Of a DNA stretch of 64,000 bases, positions 44,640 through 53,844 are shown in pieces. The notes beneath the pieces were generated by a model that was not told the origin of the DNA, did no database searches, and saw only the letters and a program-made list of their open reading frames with translations. A program made the translations under genes and the position numbers. The DNA comes from Bradyrhizobium septentrionale (lineage in GTDB: Bacteria; Pseudomonadota; Alphaproteobacteria; Rhizobiales; Xanthobacteraceae): positions 9,194,501 through 9,258,500 of the forward strand of contig NZ_CP088285.1 of the NCBI RefSeq assembly GCF_011516645.4, written 5' to 3'. The first letter of the stretch is position 1. Each line of letters starts with the position of its first letter.

Positions 44640-47528
44640 ATGAACGCGCCCTTCAAGCCGATCAACGAAGCCGCCACCGATTTCGTCCGCCGCCACATCG
44701 GACCGTCGCCGCGCGACATCAACGCGATGCTGGAGACGGTAGGCGCCGCGAGCCTGCAGGCGCTGATGAACGAGACGCTGCCGGCGTCGATCCGCCAGAA
44801 GGCGCCGCTCGACCTCGGCCGCGCGCTGAGCGAGACCGAGGCGCTTTCGCATATGAGCGAGCTCGCCGCGCAGAATCAGGTGTTCACCTCGCTGATCGGC
44901 CAGGGCTATTCCGGCACCATCCTGCCGGCGGTGATCCAGCGCAACATCCTGGAAAACCCGGCCTGGTATACCGCCTATACGCCGTACCAGCCCGAGATCA
45001 GCCAGGGCCGGCTCGAAGCCCTGTTCAACTTCCAGACCATGGTCTGCGACCTCACCGGCCTCGACGTCGCCAACGCCTCGCTGCTCGACGAGGCGACCGC
45101 GGCGGCGGAAGCGATGGCGCTCGCCGAGCGCCACTCGCAGGTCAAGGCCAAGGTGTTCTTCGTCGACAAGGAGGTCCATCCGCAGACGCTTGCGGTGATG
45201 CGCACGCGCGCAGCGCCCTTGGGCTGGGCGCTGGTCGTTGGCGATCCCCTGACCGAACTCGACAAGGCCGACGTACTTGGCGCGCTGCTGCAATATCCGG
45301 GCACATCGGGCGCGGTGCGCGACCTCAAGCCCGCGATCGCATCGTTGCGCGCCAAGGGCGCGCTTGCGATCGTGGCGGCCGACCTGCTGTCGCTCACGCT
45401 GCTCACCTCGCCCGGCGAGCTCGGCGCCGACATCGCAATCGGCTCGGCGCAGCGGTTCGGCGTGCCGATGGGTTATGGCGGGCCGCACGCCGCCTACATG
45501 GCGGTGCGCGACACGCTGAAGCGCTCGCTGCCCGGCCGCATCGTCGGCCTCTCGGTGGATTCGCGCGGCGCGCCCGCCTATCGGCTGGCGCTGCAAACCC
45601 GCGAGCAGCATATCCGCCGCGAGAAGGCGACCTCGAACATCTGCACTGCGCAGGTGCTGCTCGCCGTGATCGCCTCGATGTATGCGGTGTATCACGGCCC
45701 CGAGGGCCTGACCCACATCGCACGCAGCGTGCATCGCCGCGCCACCGTGCTTGCCGCAGGCCTGCGCAAGCTCGGCTTTGCACCTGTGAGCGAAGCGTTC
45801 GTCGACACCGTGACCGTCGAGGCTGGCGCAAAGCAGATCGAGATTGTCTCCCGCGCGCTGGCGGAGCGGATCAATCTGCGAATCGGCGCGACCACGCTCG
45901 GCATCGCGCTTGACGAGACCACGACGCCGGAGACCGTCGAGGCGGTATGGCGCGTGTTCGGCGGCAAGCTCAGCTATGCCGAGATCGAGGCGGCCGCGCG
46001 CGAGGCGCTGCCGAAGGAGCTGCGGCGCACCAGCGCCTTCCTCACCAACCCGGTGTTCAACACGCACCGCTCGGAGACCGAACTGCTGCGCTACATGCGC
46101 AAGCTCAGTGATCGCGACCTGGCGCTCGACCGCGCCATGATCCCGCTCGGCTCCTGCACCATGAAGCTCAACGCCACCACCGAGATGATCCCGCTGACCT
46201 GGCCGGCGTTCGGCAATCTGCATCCGTTCGCGCCTGCCGATCAGGCCGAGGGCTATCACGCGCTGTTCCAGCGGCTGGAGGCGTGGCTCTGCGACATCAC
46301 CGGCTATGACGCGGTCTCGCTGCAGCCGAACTCCGGCGCGCAGGGCGAATATGCCGGGCTTCTCGCCATCCGCGGCTATCATCTCGCGCGCGGCGAGCCG
46401 CACCGCAAGGTGTGCCTGATCCCCTCCTCCGCCCACGGCACCAATCCGGCCTCGGCCGCGATGGTCGGCATGGACGTCGTGGTGGTGGCCTGCGATGCGC
46501 GCGGCGACGTCGATGTCGAGGACCTTCGCGCCAAGGCGCAGAAGCATTCGGCCAATCTCGCTGCCGTCATGATCACCTATCCGTCGACCCACGGCGTGTT
46601 CGAGGAGCACATCAGCGAGATCTGCGACATCGTGCATGCGCATGGCGGACAGGTCTATCTCGACGGCGCCAACATGAACGCGCAGGTCGGGCTCTCCCGG
46701 CCCGGCGATTACGGCGCCGATGTCAGCCATCTCAATCTGCACAAGACCTTCTGCATCCCGCATGGCGGCGGCGGCCCCGGCATGGGCCCGATCGGCGTCA
46801 AGGCGCATCTTGCGCCCTATCTGCCAAGTCATCCTGAGAATCGCCATCCCGCAACTGACGGCACGGTTGCGCACGCCATCGGCCCGGTGTCGGCTGCGCC
46901 GTTCGGCTCGGCGTCGATCCTGACCATCTCCTACATCTACATCCTGATGATGGGCGGCGAAGGGCTGACGCGCGCCACGGAGATTGCGATCCTCAACGCG
47001 AACTACATCGCCGCGCGGCTGCAGCCCCACTTCCCGGTGCTGTATCGCAACGCCCGTGACCGCGTCGCGCATGAATGCATCGTCGACCCGCGGGCGCTGA
47101 AGACGACCAGCGGCGTCACCGTCGACGACATCGCCAAGCGGTTGATCGACTACGGCTTCCATGCGCCGACCATGAGCTTCCCGGTGGCGGGCACGCTGAT
47201 GATCGAGCCGACGGAATCGGAATCGAAGTTCGAGATCGACCGCTTCTGCGACGCCATGATCGCGATCCGCAATGAAATCGCGGAGATCGAGAAGGGCCGC
47301 TGGAAGGTCGAGGCGTCGCCGCTGCGCCACGCGCCGCACACCGTCCATGACATCGCCGACGATGCCTGGAACCGGGCCTACACCCGCACCGAGGGCTGCT
47401 TCCCCGCGGGCGTGTCACGTTCCGACAAATACTGGAGCCCGGTCGGCCGCGTCGACAACGTCTATGGCGATCGCAATCTGGTGTGCTCGTGTCCGCCGGT
47501 GGAAGATTACGCGCAGGCGGCGGAGTAG
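44640..47528 (+). CDS. gcvP: Glycine dehydrogenase (decarboxylating), P protein
   Basis: Full-length fused alpha/beta-type P protein of 962 aa that decarboxylates glycine using PLP. It has the N-terminal half starting [55 protein letters not shown], and the C-terminal PLP site [22 protein letters not shown] with Lys near residue 702. The end [14 protein letters not shown] is typical. It is the last gene of gcvTHP. Confidence 0.97.
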   Translation: MNAPFKPINEAATDFVRRHIGPSPRDINAMLETVGAASLQALMNETLPASIRQKAPLDLGRALSETEALSHMSELAAQNQVFTSLIGQGYSGTILPAVIQRNILENPAWYTAYTPYQPEISQGRLEALFNFQTMVCDLTGLDVANASLLDEATAAAEAMALAERHSQVKAKVFFVDKEVHPQTLAVMRTRAAPLGWALVVGDPLTELDKADVLGALLQYPGTSGAVRDLKPAIASLRAKGALAIVAADLLSLTLLTSPGELGADIAIGSAQRFGVPMGYGGPHAAYMAVRDTLKRSLPGRIVGLSVDSRGAPAYRLALQTREQHIRREKATSNICTAQVLLAVIASMYAVYHGPEGLTHIARSVHRRATVLAAGLRKLGFAPVSEAFVDTVTVEAGAKQIEIVSRALAERINLRIGATTLGIALDETTTPETVEAVWRVFGGKLSYAEIEAAAREALPKELRRTSAFLTNPVFNTHRSETELLRYMRKLSDRDLALDRAMIPLGSCTMKLNATTEMIPLTWPAFGNLHPFAPADQAEGYHALFQRLEAWLCDITGYDAVSLQPNSGAQGEYAGLLAIRGYHLARGEPHRKVCLIPSSAHGTNPASAAMVGMDVVVVACDARGDVDVEDLRAKAQKHSANLAAVMITYPSTHGVFEEHISEICDIVHAHGGQVYLDGANMNAQVGLSRPGDYGADVSHLNLHKTFCIPHGGGGPGMGPIGVKAHLAPYLPSHPENRHPATDGTVAHAIGPVSAAPFGSASILTISYIYILMMGGEGLTRATEIAILNANYIAARLQPHFPVLYRNARDRVAHECIVDPRALKTTSGVTVDDIAKRLIDYGFHAPTMSFPVAGTLMIEPTESESKFEIDRFCDAMIAIRNEIAEIEKGRWKVEASPLRHAPHTVHDIADDAWNRAYTRTEGCFPAGVSRSDKYWSPVGRVDNVYGDRNLVCSCPPVEDYAQAAE

Positions 47529-47716
47529 CGCTATTGTAGCAACCATTAAACATTCCAATGGGCGCAATTGGGTCGTCCGATCGCGGTTGATGCTGACGCC
47601 GTGCTCGCGGCCATCAAGGCATGGCCTGTTGAGGATGAGGATATGGTGACATTTGAGCGAGCCCGGCGAGACTGCGGGGCGAGTGACGGCCCCGCAATGC
47701 CGCGGCAGGAGGATTC

Positions 47717-48154
47717 ATGCGCGAGGAATTCTGGTTTCATTTCCCGTTTCGCGTCCGCTATTCCGAGGTCGACGCGCAGGCCGTGGTGTTCAACGCCCAC
47801 TATCTGACCTATTTCGACACGGCGATCACCGAATATTTTCGCGCGATGGGCTACGATTATCTCGGCGAGGTGGCGCGGACCGGCGTCGACTTTCACACCG
47901 TGAAATCGGTCGTCGAATACAAGGCGCCGATCCGGTTCGACGAGGACATCGAGGTCTGCGTGCGGGTCGCACGGATCGGCCGCTCCTCGATCGTGCTTGC
48001 GCTCGCGATCTTCGCCAAGGGCTCCGACGACCTTCGCGCCACCGGCGAGATCATCTGGGTTGCCACCGATCAGAAGACGCACCAATCGGTCGCGGTGACC
48101 GAGGACTTGCGCGCGCTGATCGCAAGCCGGGAAAAGGCACTGGCGCAGGGGTAA
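47717..48154 (+). CDS. YbgC/4-hydroxybenzoyl-CoA thioesterase-family protein
   Basis: Hotdog thioesterase of 145 aa. The active-site segment is RYSEVDAQAVVFNAHYLTYFDTAITEYFRAMG, with the Asp-x-x-x-V-V-x-N-x-x-Y pattern of YbgC/4HBT enzymes. It is preceded by GGCAGGAGGATTC. It converges on recA. The substrate is unknown; YbgC-type enzymes act on short-chain or phospholipid-derived acyl-CoAs. Confidence 0.88.
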   Translation: MREEFWFHFPFRVRYSEVDAQAVVFNAHYLTYFDTAITEYFRAMGYDYLGEVARTGVDFHTVKSVVEYKAPIRFDEDIEVCVRVARIGRSSIVLALAIFAKGSDDLRATGEIIWVATDQKTHQSVAVTEDLRALIASREKALAQG

Positions 48155-48234
48155 GCGCGGCAGACATGGATCAAACGATCGGACAAGCCGATCAGGTTCC
48201 AGCGCCCGCCCGCAGGCTCGTTCAACGCCACGAC

Positions 48235-48285
48235 CAAACGAAACGGGCGCCGAAGACGTCGGCAACTCAACGTCCTCAGCGCCCG
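48235..48285 (-). terminator. Intrinsic terminator after recA
   Basis: On the minus strand a hairpin with arms CGGGCGCtgaggACGT and ACGTCttcgGCGCCCG (48244-48285) is followed by TTTCGTTTG. It lies 30 bp beyond the recA stop. The same CAAACGAAA-plus-GC-hairpin layout recurs in the 49.7-52.8 kb island. Confidence 0.85.
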
Positions 48286-48314
48286 CTTGCAGCGAAGTCT
48301 TGCAGCCTTACGGC

Positions 48315-49403
<1,089 letters not shown>

Positions 49404-49506
49404 TGGGATGTGCTCCTTATGGCGGGGATTCGCTAGCGGGACAAACGGGTGATGAGATCGGGCGGAATGCGTTTTTGATTGGAACCTCGTACCACGTTTG
49501 TTCTAT

Positions 49507-49521
49507 GTTCGCAATATGTTC
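49507..49521. promoter_or_regulatory. SOS box of recA (GTTC-N7-GTTC)
   Basis: GTTC at 49507-49510, seven bases, GTTC at 49518-49521, about 104 bp upstream of the recA ATG. This is the LexA-binding direct repeat known for alphaproteobacteria. A further GTTC at 49500 adds a half-site. Confidence 0.88.
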
Positions 49522-49530
49522 TTTCTGGCG

Positions 49531-49647
49531 AATTGGTGCTGGCCTGTTTTATCCCCTGGTGGCCTAATTTGATTTTCGGAGTGGCCTGTTTTGAATTAAC
49601 CGAGCGGCAACCAATGCTTAGCCGTTGTTCTCGGTAGGACTACTGAG
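49531..49647. repeat. Island repeat A, copy 1
   Basis: A 117-bp segment that aligns without gaps to 50711-50827 with 92 identical positions by eye count (about 79 %). It begins AATTGGTGCTGGCC and ends TAGGACTACTGAG. No protein is evident. Confidence 0.85.
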
Positions 49648-49765
49648 TCGCACATCGGATGTTCTGGCTTTAGCAATTGTTATGGTCCGACAACTGTTCT
49701 TCTCCACAGAGGAGAAGTGTTACCGGGGTTCTCCGTGGGTGAACGGAGTTCCTGGCGCCCAAAAG

Positions 49766-49803
49766 AAAAGGCGAGATACATGCATCACGCTGCCTCGCCT
49801 TTT
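49766..49803. terminator. Bidirectional terminator-like hairpin in the island
   Basis: Perfect 10-bp arms AAAAGGCGAG (49766-49775) and CTCGCCTTTT (49794-49803), with A-rich and T-rich flanks on both sides, so it could stop transcription from either direction. Confidence 0.75.
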
Positions 49804-49926
49804 CCCTCGCCCTCCACCTGATCTAACCCGGTCGAGAGACCGCCAAGATAGATCAGTTCGTTTGGACGCATCGCGTATATCTTGGCGAAGGATGCCAGTT
49901 TCCGCTTGATCGTGAGCGGCAACATT

Positions 49927-49965
49927 CAAAGAAGCGGCCCCAGCGAAGGGGCACAAGCCGGGGCC
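49927..49965 (-). terminator. GGCCCC hairpin, minus-facing
   Basis: Arms GGCCCC (49936-49941) and GGGGCC (49960-49965); on the minus strand the sequence continues GCTTCTTTG. It lies downstream (minus sense) of the 26-codon frame at 50102-50182. Confidence 0.5.
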
Positions 49966-50028
49966 AAGTTGCACTTTGGTCGTCCCAGCGCCCGTCAAGC
50001 GCCGGACATGCAATAAGTGCTGCTGAGC

Positions 50029-50092
50029 GCGCTTCGTTCCTGTCGGGAATTTATGGCCCCGCAAACGTCCCTGATATCTGCAGAATGTGCCA
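50029..50092. repeat. Island repeat B, copy 1
   Basis: A 64-bp segment, GCGCTTCGTTCCTGT through CAGAATGTGCCA, similar to 51359-51422. Shared stretches include CCCCGCAAACGTC and CTGATATC. No coding sense is evident. Confidence 0.8.
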
Positions 50093-50101
50093 GCGCCTGG
50101 C

Positions 50102-50182
50102 TCAGCCGATCAGAAACCAGCCCACGCCGACGATGAGCGCGACGACCGCGAGACTCGCAAGGCTGTACTCGACACCATTCAC
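50102..50182 (-). CDS. Very small putative membrane peptide (26 aa)
   Basis: Starts at GTG (50182) and reads NGVEYSLASLAVVALIVG and VGWFLIG before a TGA at 50102. It consists of a short polar start and one hydrophobic helix. GGGAAG lies about 10 bases upstream. A similar layout (GVE followed by one helix) is seen in the 36-aa frame at 52077-52187. Expression is unproven; a peptide this short could arise by chance, but the helix and the placement between two terminator-like hairpins support it. Confidence 0.35.
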   Translation of the reverse strand: MNGVEYSLASLAVVALIVGVGWFLIG

Positions 50183-50210
50183 GCCAAGCTTCCCGAGCTT
50201 CAAGGGAACG

Positions 50211-50232
50211 GCCCCGGCACTTATCCCGGGGC
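50211..50232. terminator. GCCCCGG hairpin
   Basis: Perfect 7-bp arms GCCCCGG (50211-50217) and CCGGGGC (50226-50232) around an 8-nt loop, upstream (minus sense) of the small frame at 50102-50182. No T-tract follows directly, so it may be structural rather than a terminator. Confidence 0.4.
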
Positions 50233-50380
50233 TAACAGGGCCAACGCGCCGGAGCCGTTCTCCACGCCCATCCAAAGAGCGCTGTGCACGGTACCGGGAA
50301 AAAGTGGCAATGCCGAGGGCGCGCTCGGATTACTCCCCAGCCTTTCCTCAAATGGCCCACCCATCGATAAGGGCGGCGCC

Positions 50381-50413
50381 AAATGAAAAGGGGCCGGTCA
50401 CGCGGACGGCCCC
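50381..50413 (-). terminator. GGGGCCG hairpin, minus-facing terminator
   Basis: Arms GGGGCCG (50390-50396) and CGGCCCC (50407-50413); the minus strand continues CTTTTCATTT, giving a typical intrinsic terminator. Confidence 0.65.
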
Positions 50414-50524
50414 TCTACCGGAAATCTGAAAATTGCTTCGGGATGAAATCTAGCCCCGGCAGCGAGACAATTAGCGCCGAACGGCGCAAAGGTGGACTCC
50501 GTAGAATCCCGGTGATGGCGAGAC

Positions 50525-50562
50525 CAAGAAAAAGGCCCCGGAGCCGTGAAAGCGCCGAGGCC
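50525..50562 (-). terminator. GGCCCCGG hairpin, minus-facing terminator
   Basis: Arms GGCCCCGG (from 50534) and CCGAGGCC (50555-50562). The minus strand continues CTTTTTCTTGG, a typical T-rich tail. Confidence 0.65.
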
Positions 50563-50710
50563 AAGTTTTCCTATGCATCAACGAAAATCGGGGCGTGACA
50601 CCCGAGATCTCAAATCTAAACATAGCCGTCAGGAATTGCCACTTTTTCCCGGTCGTTCAGAAGTGTCCTAGCCTGCCGTACTGGGTGTCCTAATTGGGAC
50701 AGCACCGGCA

Positions 50711-50827
50711 AATCGGTGCTGGCCGGCTTTATCCCCTGGCGGTCCGGTTTGAATCTTGGCGTGGTCCGTTTTGGATTAAGCGAACAGAAACCAAGGCTTG
50801 GCCGATGTTCTCAGTAGAACTAATGAG
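50711..50827. repeat. Island repeat A, copy 2
   Basis: Ungapped counterpart of 49531-49647 (25 differences in 117). It is followed by GTTCTTACGAGAAC, a small hairpin, while copy 1 is followed by TTCTCCACAGAGGAGAA, a hairpin of different sequence in a similar place. Confidence 0.85.
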
Positions 50828-50888
50828 CGGCCATATTCACGGTTCTGGGCATATAAATCTTGATGATGCTCAATCCGTTCTTACGAGA

Positions 50889-50932
50889 ACAAAAGATAGG
50901 GCCGTCCGTGACCGGGATGGACCGAACGGCCC
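50889..50932 (-). terminator. GGGCCGT hairpin, minus-facing terminator
   Basis: Arms GGGCCGT (50899-50905) and ACGGCCC (50926-50932); the minus strand continues ATCTTTTG. Confidence 0.55.
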
Positions 50933-51181
50933 CAGCCAGCCCGTAGTACCAAAATGGAAGAATGGGCCGACACTCCCAGTTACGGGACATCAGGCAACTG
51001 GTTGCGCGAGAGGCGTTGCTGAGCCCTTTGACCGAGTGGCTGAGTCTCCAGGATTAAGATCGCCCAGCGAGAAACTAACCCACGATAACTTGGTTATAGC
51101 GCATCACCGGCACGATTTTGGGCGTCGGTGGCTGAGAGACCTACCGGGCTCCCGCCTTTCATTGGAATGGGAGCGCACGCC

Positions 51182-51337
51182 ATGTGTGCGAAGTGTGTCG
51201 AGTTGGACGAAAGAAGCGTCCATTACGCAGCGCTCGCCCGGACGATCACGGATCGGCAGACCGTCGACGGCATGGCGCAGTTAATTGCAGAGCACGAAGC
51301 CCAGAAGCGCAAGCTGCATCCGGAGCCGAAAGAGTAA
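51182..51337 (+). CDS. Small hypothetical protein, 51 aa
   Basis: Starts MCAKCVELDERSVHYAALAR, then TITDRQTVDGMAQLIAEHEAQKRKLHPE. A CxxC pair at the N-terminus is followed by two amphipathic helices. I recall very similar short proteins in Bradyrhizobium genomes (CAKC, then a helix and a KLHPE-like end), so it is probably real. Preceded by GGAATGGGAGCGCACGCC. Function is unknown; the CxxC could bind metal or take part in redox chemistry. Part of the small-gene island. Confidence 0.7.
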   Translation: MCAKCVELDERSVHYAALARTITDRQTVDGMAQLIAEHEAQKRKLHPEPKE

Positions 51338-51358
51338 GACCGCCCTCGGCTGGCGGAC

Positions 51359-51422
51359 GCGCTTCGTTCCTGTTTTCAATTGATAGCCCCGCAAACGTCT
51401 CTGATATCCGCAGATTGTGCCA
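51359..51422. repeat. Island repeat B, copy 2
   Basis: Counterpart of 50029-50092 (GCGCTTCGTTCCTGT, GCCCCGCAAACGTC, CTGATATC, GATTGTGCCA). It begins shortly after the 51-aa gene and is followed by repeat D copy 1. Confidence 0.8.
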
Positions 51423-51458
51423 ACGAGAGAAGCGGCGCTCTTTTTGGCGACCGGCCTG

Positions 51459-51570
51459 TGAACCTTTCGTTGCTCCGGCAAGACCGACCATCACCGGGAT
51501 TTTGTTCGTACCCTCTCGGGGCTAGAGCCCAGCGCCGTCTGCAAGATTTTCAAGCGGGCGGCGTTGTGCT
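51459..51570. repeat. Island repeat D, copy 1
   Basis: About 110 bp: AACCTTTCGTTGC, then a small CCCTCTCGGGG hairpin with CTAGA, then CGCCGTCTGC and GCGGGCGGCG, which pair with wobbles. Related copies are at 52401-52520 and 52843-52935. Confidence 0.75.
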
Positions 51571-51597
51571 GTCCGGTGTCCTTCGATCACTCGAAAC

Positions 51598-51636
51598 GGC
51601 CCCGGCGCGCGGGCTAGCGGGATACGCGCCGGGGCC
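51598..51636. terminator. Perfect 12-bp GC hairpin
   Basis: Arms GGCCCCGGCGCG (51598-51609) and CGCGCCGGGGCC (51625-51636). The minus strand continues GTTTCGAG. One of the strongest hairpins of the window. Confidence 0.6.
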
Positions 51637-51868
51637 GCCCCCTTGGGCGCTCCGTCCGGAGAGCGCAATTCACTGTATCGGGAAAAAGTGGCAACGGAGC
51701 CCGCCCTCGTGGATTACCTCATTTTGACAAGTGTCCTAATTTCCCGCTGCGCGGAACATCCCGTCTTTCTATCCGTTGATTATTCATCACCGCACCGCCC
51801 GTGGGCATCGACCGGTGATGAGATCGCCCGGTTAGCGCTCCCGCCCAACGCCAGCAGGGTGCAGCGCC

Positions 51869-52060
51869 ATGCAGAAGCGGCGTCGTTCCAGGCACGCGCA
51901 ATCACTGCAAGAACGTCTTGCCGACGAGGCCATGCGCCAGCAGCCGGCACGCTTCCCCCGATCCACCAAAGAGATCCTGCTGAGGAAGGCGCGGCATGAC
52001 GAGACCACCGCTCACTTGACGGAGTGGCTGATGTCCCGGGGTTTGCGGATGCCCCTCTAG
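51869..52060 (+). CDS. Small basic hypothetical protein, 63 aa
   Basis: Starts MQKRRRSRHAQSLQERLADE and ends HLTEWLMSRGLRMPL, with STKEILLRKARHDETTAH between. It is helical and strongly basic at the N-terminus. I recall close relatives of this pattern (an Arg-rich start, then RLADEA, then LLRKAR and HLTEWL) as frequent small proteins in Bradyrhizobium. Function is unknown; binding to nucleic acid is possible given the charge. It is 16 bp upstream of the 36-aa membrane peptide, so the two may form an operon. Confidence 0.72.
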   Translation: MQKRRRSRHAQSLQERLADEAMRQQPARFPRSTKEILLRKARHDETTAHLTEWLMSRGLRMPL

Positions 52061-52076
52061 ATCAGGGAGGACGATC

Positions 52077-52187
52077 ATGCAGGCGAACCACCACCATATC
52101 GATGGCGTGGAGGTTGCCTTTGTCTGCGCTGCGGCGGTGTCGCTGGTGGCCCTGTTCGTCAGCGTGGCCTGGCTCTTGCTGCGGTGA
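52077..52187 (+). CDS. Small membrane protein, 36 aa
   Basis: ATG at 52077 preceded by AGGGAGGACGATC, a strong ribosome-binding site. It reads MQANHHHIDGVEVAF, then VCAAAVSLVALFVSVAWLLLR: a short His-rich start and one membrane helix with a terminal Arg. The good Shine-Dalgarno, spacing and hydrophobic pattern support a real gene too short for routine calling. Its function is unknown; such peptides often modulate larger membrane proteins. Confidence 0.62.
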   Translation: MQANHHHIDGVEVAFVCAAAVSLVALFVSVAWLLLR

Positions 52188-52276
52188 CATCCAGCTCGAC
52201 ATCCAGCCGGGGAACGCGGACGGCCGCCAACGCGGCGGGCTGTTCTGCGCTGCCTCATTCCTCGCTTCGACGATCC

Positions 52277-52315
52277 AAACGAAAAGGGCCCCGGCGAGGG
52301 GGACCCGCCGAGGCC
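52277..52315 (-). terminator. GGCCCCGGCG hairpin, minus-facing terminator
   Basis: Arms GGCCCCGGCG (52287-52296) and CGCCGAGGCC (52306-52315), one mismatch/wobble; the minus strand continues CCTTTTCGTTTGG, as after recA. Confidence 0.7.
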
Positions 52316-52400
52316 AAAGCAACTCAGTCACTCGATTCTAGACCTCAAACCGACACTTTGCTGGGTGCGTTTGGAGTACCGGAGTCATACGGACCAAAGA

Positions 52401-52520
52401 TGTGAACCTTGCGCCCTGCTCGTCCGTAGCTGTCCAGGTCAGGATTTTGCCAACCCTCCTGGGGCTAGAACCAACGCCGCCCGTCGTATTTCAATGCGGG
52501 CGGCGTTGCGCATTTTTCGG
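52401..52520 (+). ncRNA. Island repeat D, copy 2: candidate small RNA with terminator
   Basis: Contains GTCAGGATTTTGCCAACC, a small hairpin CCC-TCCT-GGG whose loop matches the anti-Shine-Dalgarno core, then CTAGAA, and a perfect 11-bp hairpin AACGCCGCCCG (52473-52483)/CGGGCGGCGTT (52497-52507) followed by GCGCATTTTTCGG. This looks like the end of a short transcript with an intrinsic terminator on the plus strand. No promoter is proven. Confidence 0.45.
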
Positions 52521-52842
52521 CCATGGAGCAGCAATCCGAGGAACGAACCGGAACCTGGAGAGTCGGTTCTCAAGCTCCCGGCCTTAGCCCCCAAGCCCAC
52601 CGGGAGTAGCGATCCCCGGCGCTGTGAAACCTCCGGCGCCCGGGGATCGTTGGTTGGCCGATGCAATCTTCAACAGGAAATGACGAATGCGATGACCGGT
52701 CGGGACCAGGCAATTGGCTGACGAAAGCCGCCTGCTCCACATGGCTCGCCCCATGACGTGCTTGTCCCAAGATAAACGACCCCAGCGCGGGGGCCACGCT
52801 GAGGCCGGGCTTCCCACATCGCCCGGTGCCGTCGGCGGACAG

Positions 52843-52935
52843 CAACCGAACCTGTGACAACTGGGCGCTGCCCAAGTCGGTTCCTGTTCAGCGCACGTCG
52901 TCCGCATATATTTCAAGCGGGCAGCGTTGTGCCGG
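52843..52935. repeat. Island repeat D, copy 3
   Basis: More diverged copy: AACCTGTGACAAC, GTCGGTTCCTGTTC, and a stem CGTCGTCCGC (52895-52904)/GCGGGCAGCG (52916-52925) that pairs with two G-T wobbles and one mismatch, then TTGTGCCGGAAG. The stem location matches copies 1 and 2. Confidence 0.65.
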
Positions 52936-53538
52936 AAGACACGCCGAGGCCGGAAAGGCACGAAAGCTATCCCGCTTCCGAGCGTCCTGATCCGAAGAAA
53001 TCGATGTCCTGACCGGGACAGCGCCGGCGGAAAACCAGAACCTGCGCCCGGCCATCCTGACGGCTATCGCCGCCCCTGCTCCGACCGGAGTCCCCGGTTC
53101 ATGCGGCTGACGAACCCCGTCTGGAAACGCGGGCATCCAGCGATGGCCGGCCGCATTTCCGTAGTTCTCCGGGCGAGAACAAAGTTCCTGCGACGGATGG
53201 CCACACACACGCCGCGCGTCGCTCGGATAATCAACAAGTTACCGGCAGGCCCGACGGTGCCGGATAACGGGTTTGGCACAATCTGCATAATACCTTAGTA
53301 CCTCTCCTGACCCCCGAAAAAACTACGTAGCCTTCAGGAAGACTCAAGGTTCCGCTCAGTGTTCGTAATATTGGCGCATCCAGCCGGCGCAACCTGCGCG
53401 TCGCGAGGCAGGCGATGCGGCTGGCGGACGGATCCTCTTCCAGGGTCCACAGAGCTGGCTCCGCAAATTCGGACAGTAGCTTGAGTGGATTTTCTGCCTG
53501 ACAGCGGCGAGGATTCTTGCCGCGAATCAGGAGCGAAG

Positions 53539-53844
53539 ATGACGAAGAAGAGCCGCCGGATGCATTCTCCGGCATTCAAGGCGAAGGTTGCTTTGGCTGC
53601 GGTCAAAGGCGACAAGACGCTGGCGGAGCTGGCGCAACTGTTTGATGTTCATCCGAACCAGATCACGATCTGGAAAAACCAGCTCCTGGAAGGCGCCGCC
53701 GGCGTGTTTGGGCATGACAAGGCGTCGGCCGAGACGCCGGTCGATTTGAAGGCGTTACATGCCAAGATCGGCGAGCTGGCGTTGGAAAACGATTTTTTGT
53801 CCGGCGCGCTCACCAAGGCGGGCCTGCTGAGCGCAAAGCGATGA
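53539..53844 (+). CDS. IS3-family OrfA (transposase HTH subunit)
   Basis: A protein of 101 aa. The helix-turn-helix is MHSPAFKAKVALAAVKGDKTLAELAQLFDVHPNQITIWKNQLLEGA, followed by a leucine-zipper-like tail ALHAKIGELALENDFLSGAL. It overlaps orfB by 4 bases (ATGA at 53841). In IS3 elements a -1 frameshift can also fuse OrfA and OrfB; no clear slippery heptamer was identified here. Confidence 0.93.
   Translation: MTKKSRRMHSPAFKAKVALAAVKGDKTLAELAQLFDVHPNQITIWKNQLLEGAAGVFGHDKASAETPVDLKALHAKIGELALENDFLSGALTKAGLLSAKR

Larger units (their letters stand above)
52188..53481. other. Gene-free part of the island
   Basis: About 1.3 kb without a supported protein gene. It contains repeat D copies 2 and 3, hairpins at 52287-52315, 52610-52650 (GATCCCCGGCGC/GGCGCCCGGGGATC) and 52778-52806, and a TGTCCTGACCGGGACA near-palindrome at 53005-53020 like TGTCCTAATTGGGACA at 50686-50701. 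The last 200 bases before the IS3 element show nothing recognisable. Confidence 0.6.

Noticed and set aside
44613..47348. A 911-codon frame on the minus strand opposite gcvP
   Set aside because: It is antisense to a perfectly conserved P protein; its composition (His, Arg, Gly rich, no domains) is that of a GC-rich antisense shadow.
47568..47807. A 79-codon plus-strand frame between gcvP and the YbgC-like gene
   Set aside because: The first 40 codons look moderately protein-like, but the rest overlaps the YbgC-like gene in another frame and there is no good ribosome-binding site. Possibly a gene remnant; too weak to call.
50686..53020. TGTCCTAATTGGGACA and TGTCCTGACCGGGACA as ends of an insertion sequence
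   Set aside because: They are in direct orientation and self-palindromic, with no transposase remnant between them; kept only as a repeated motif.
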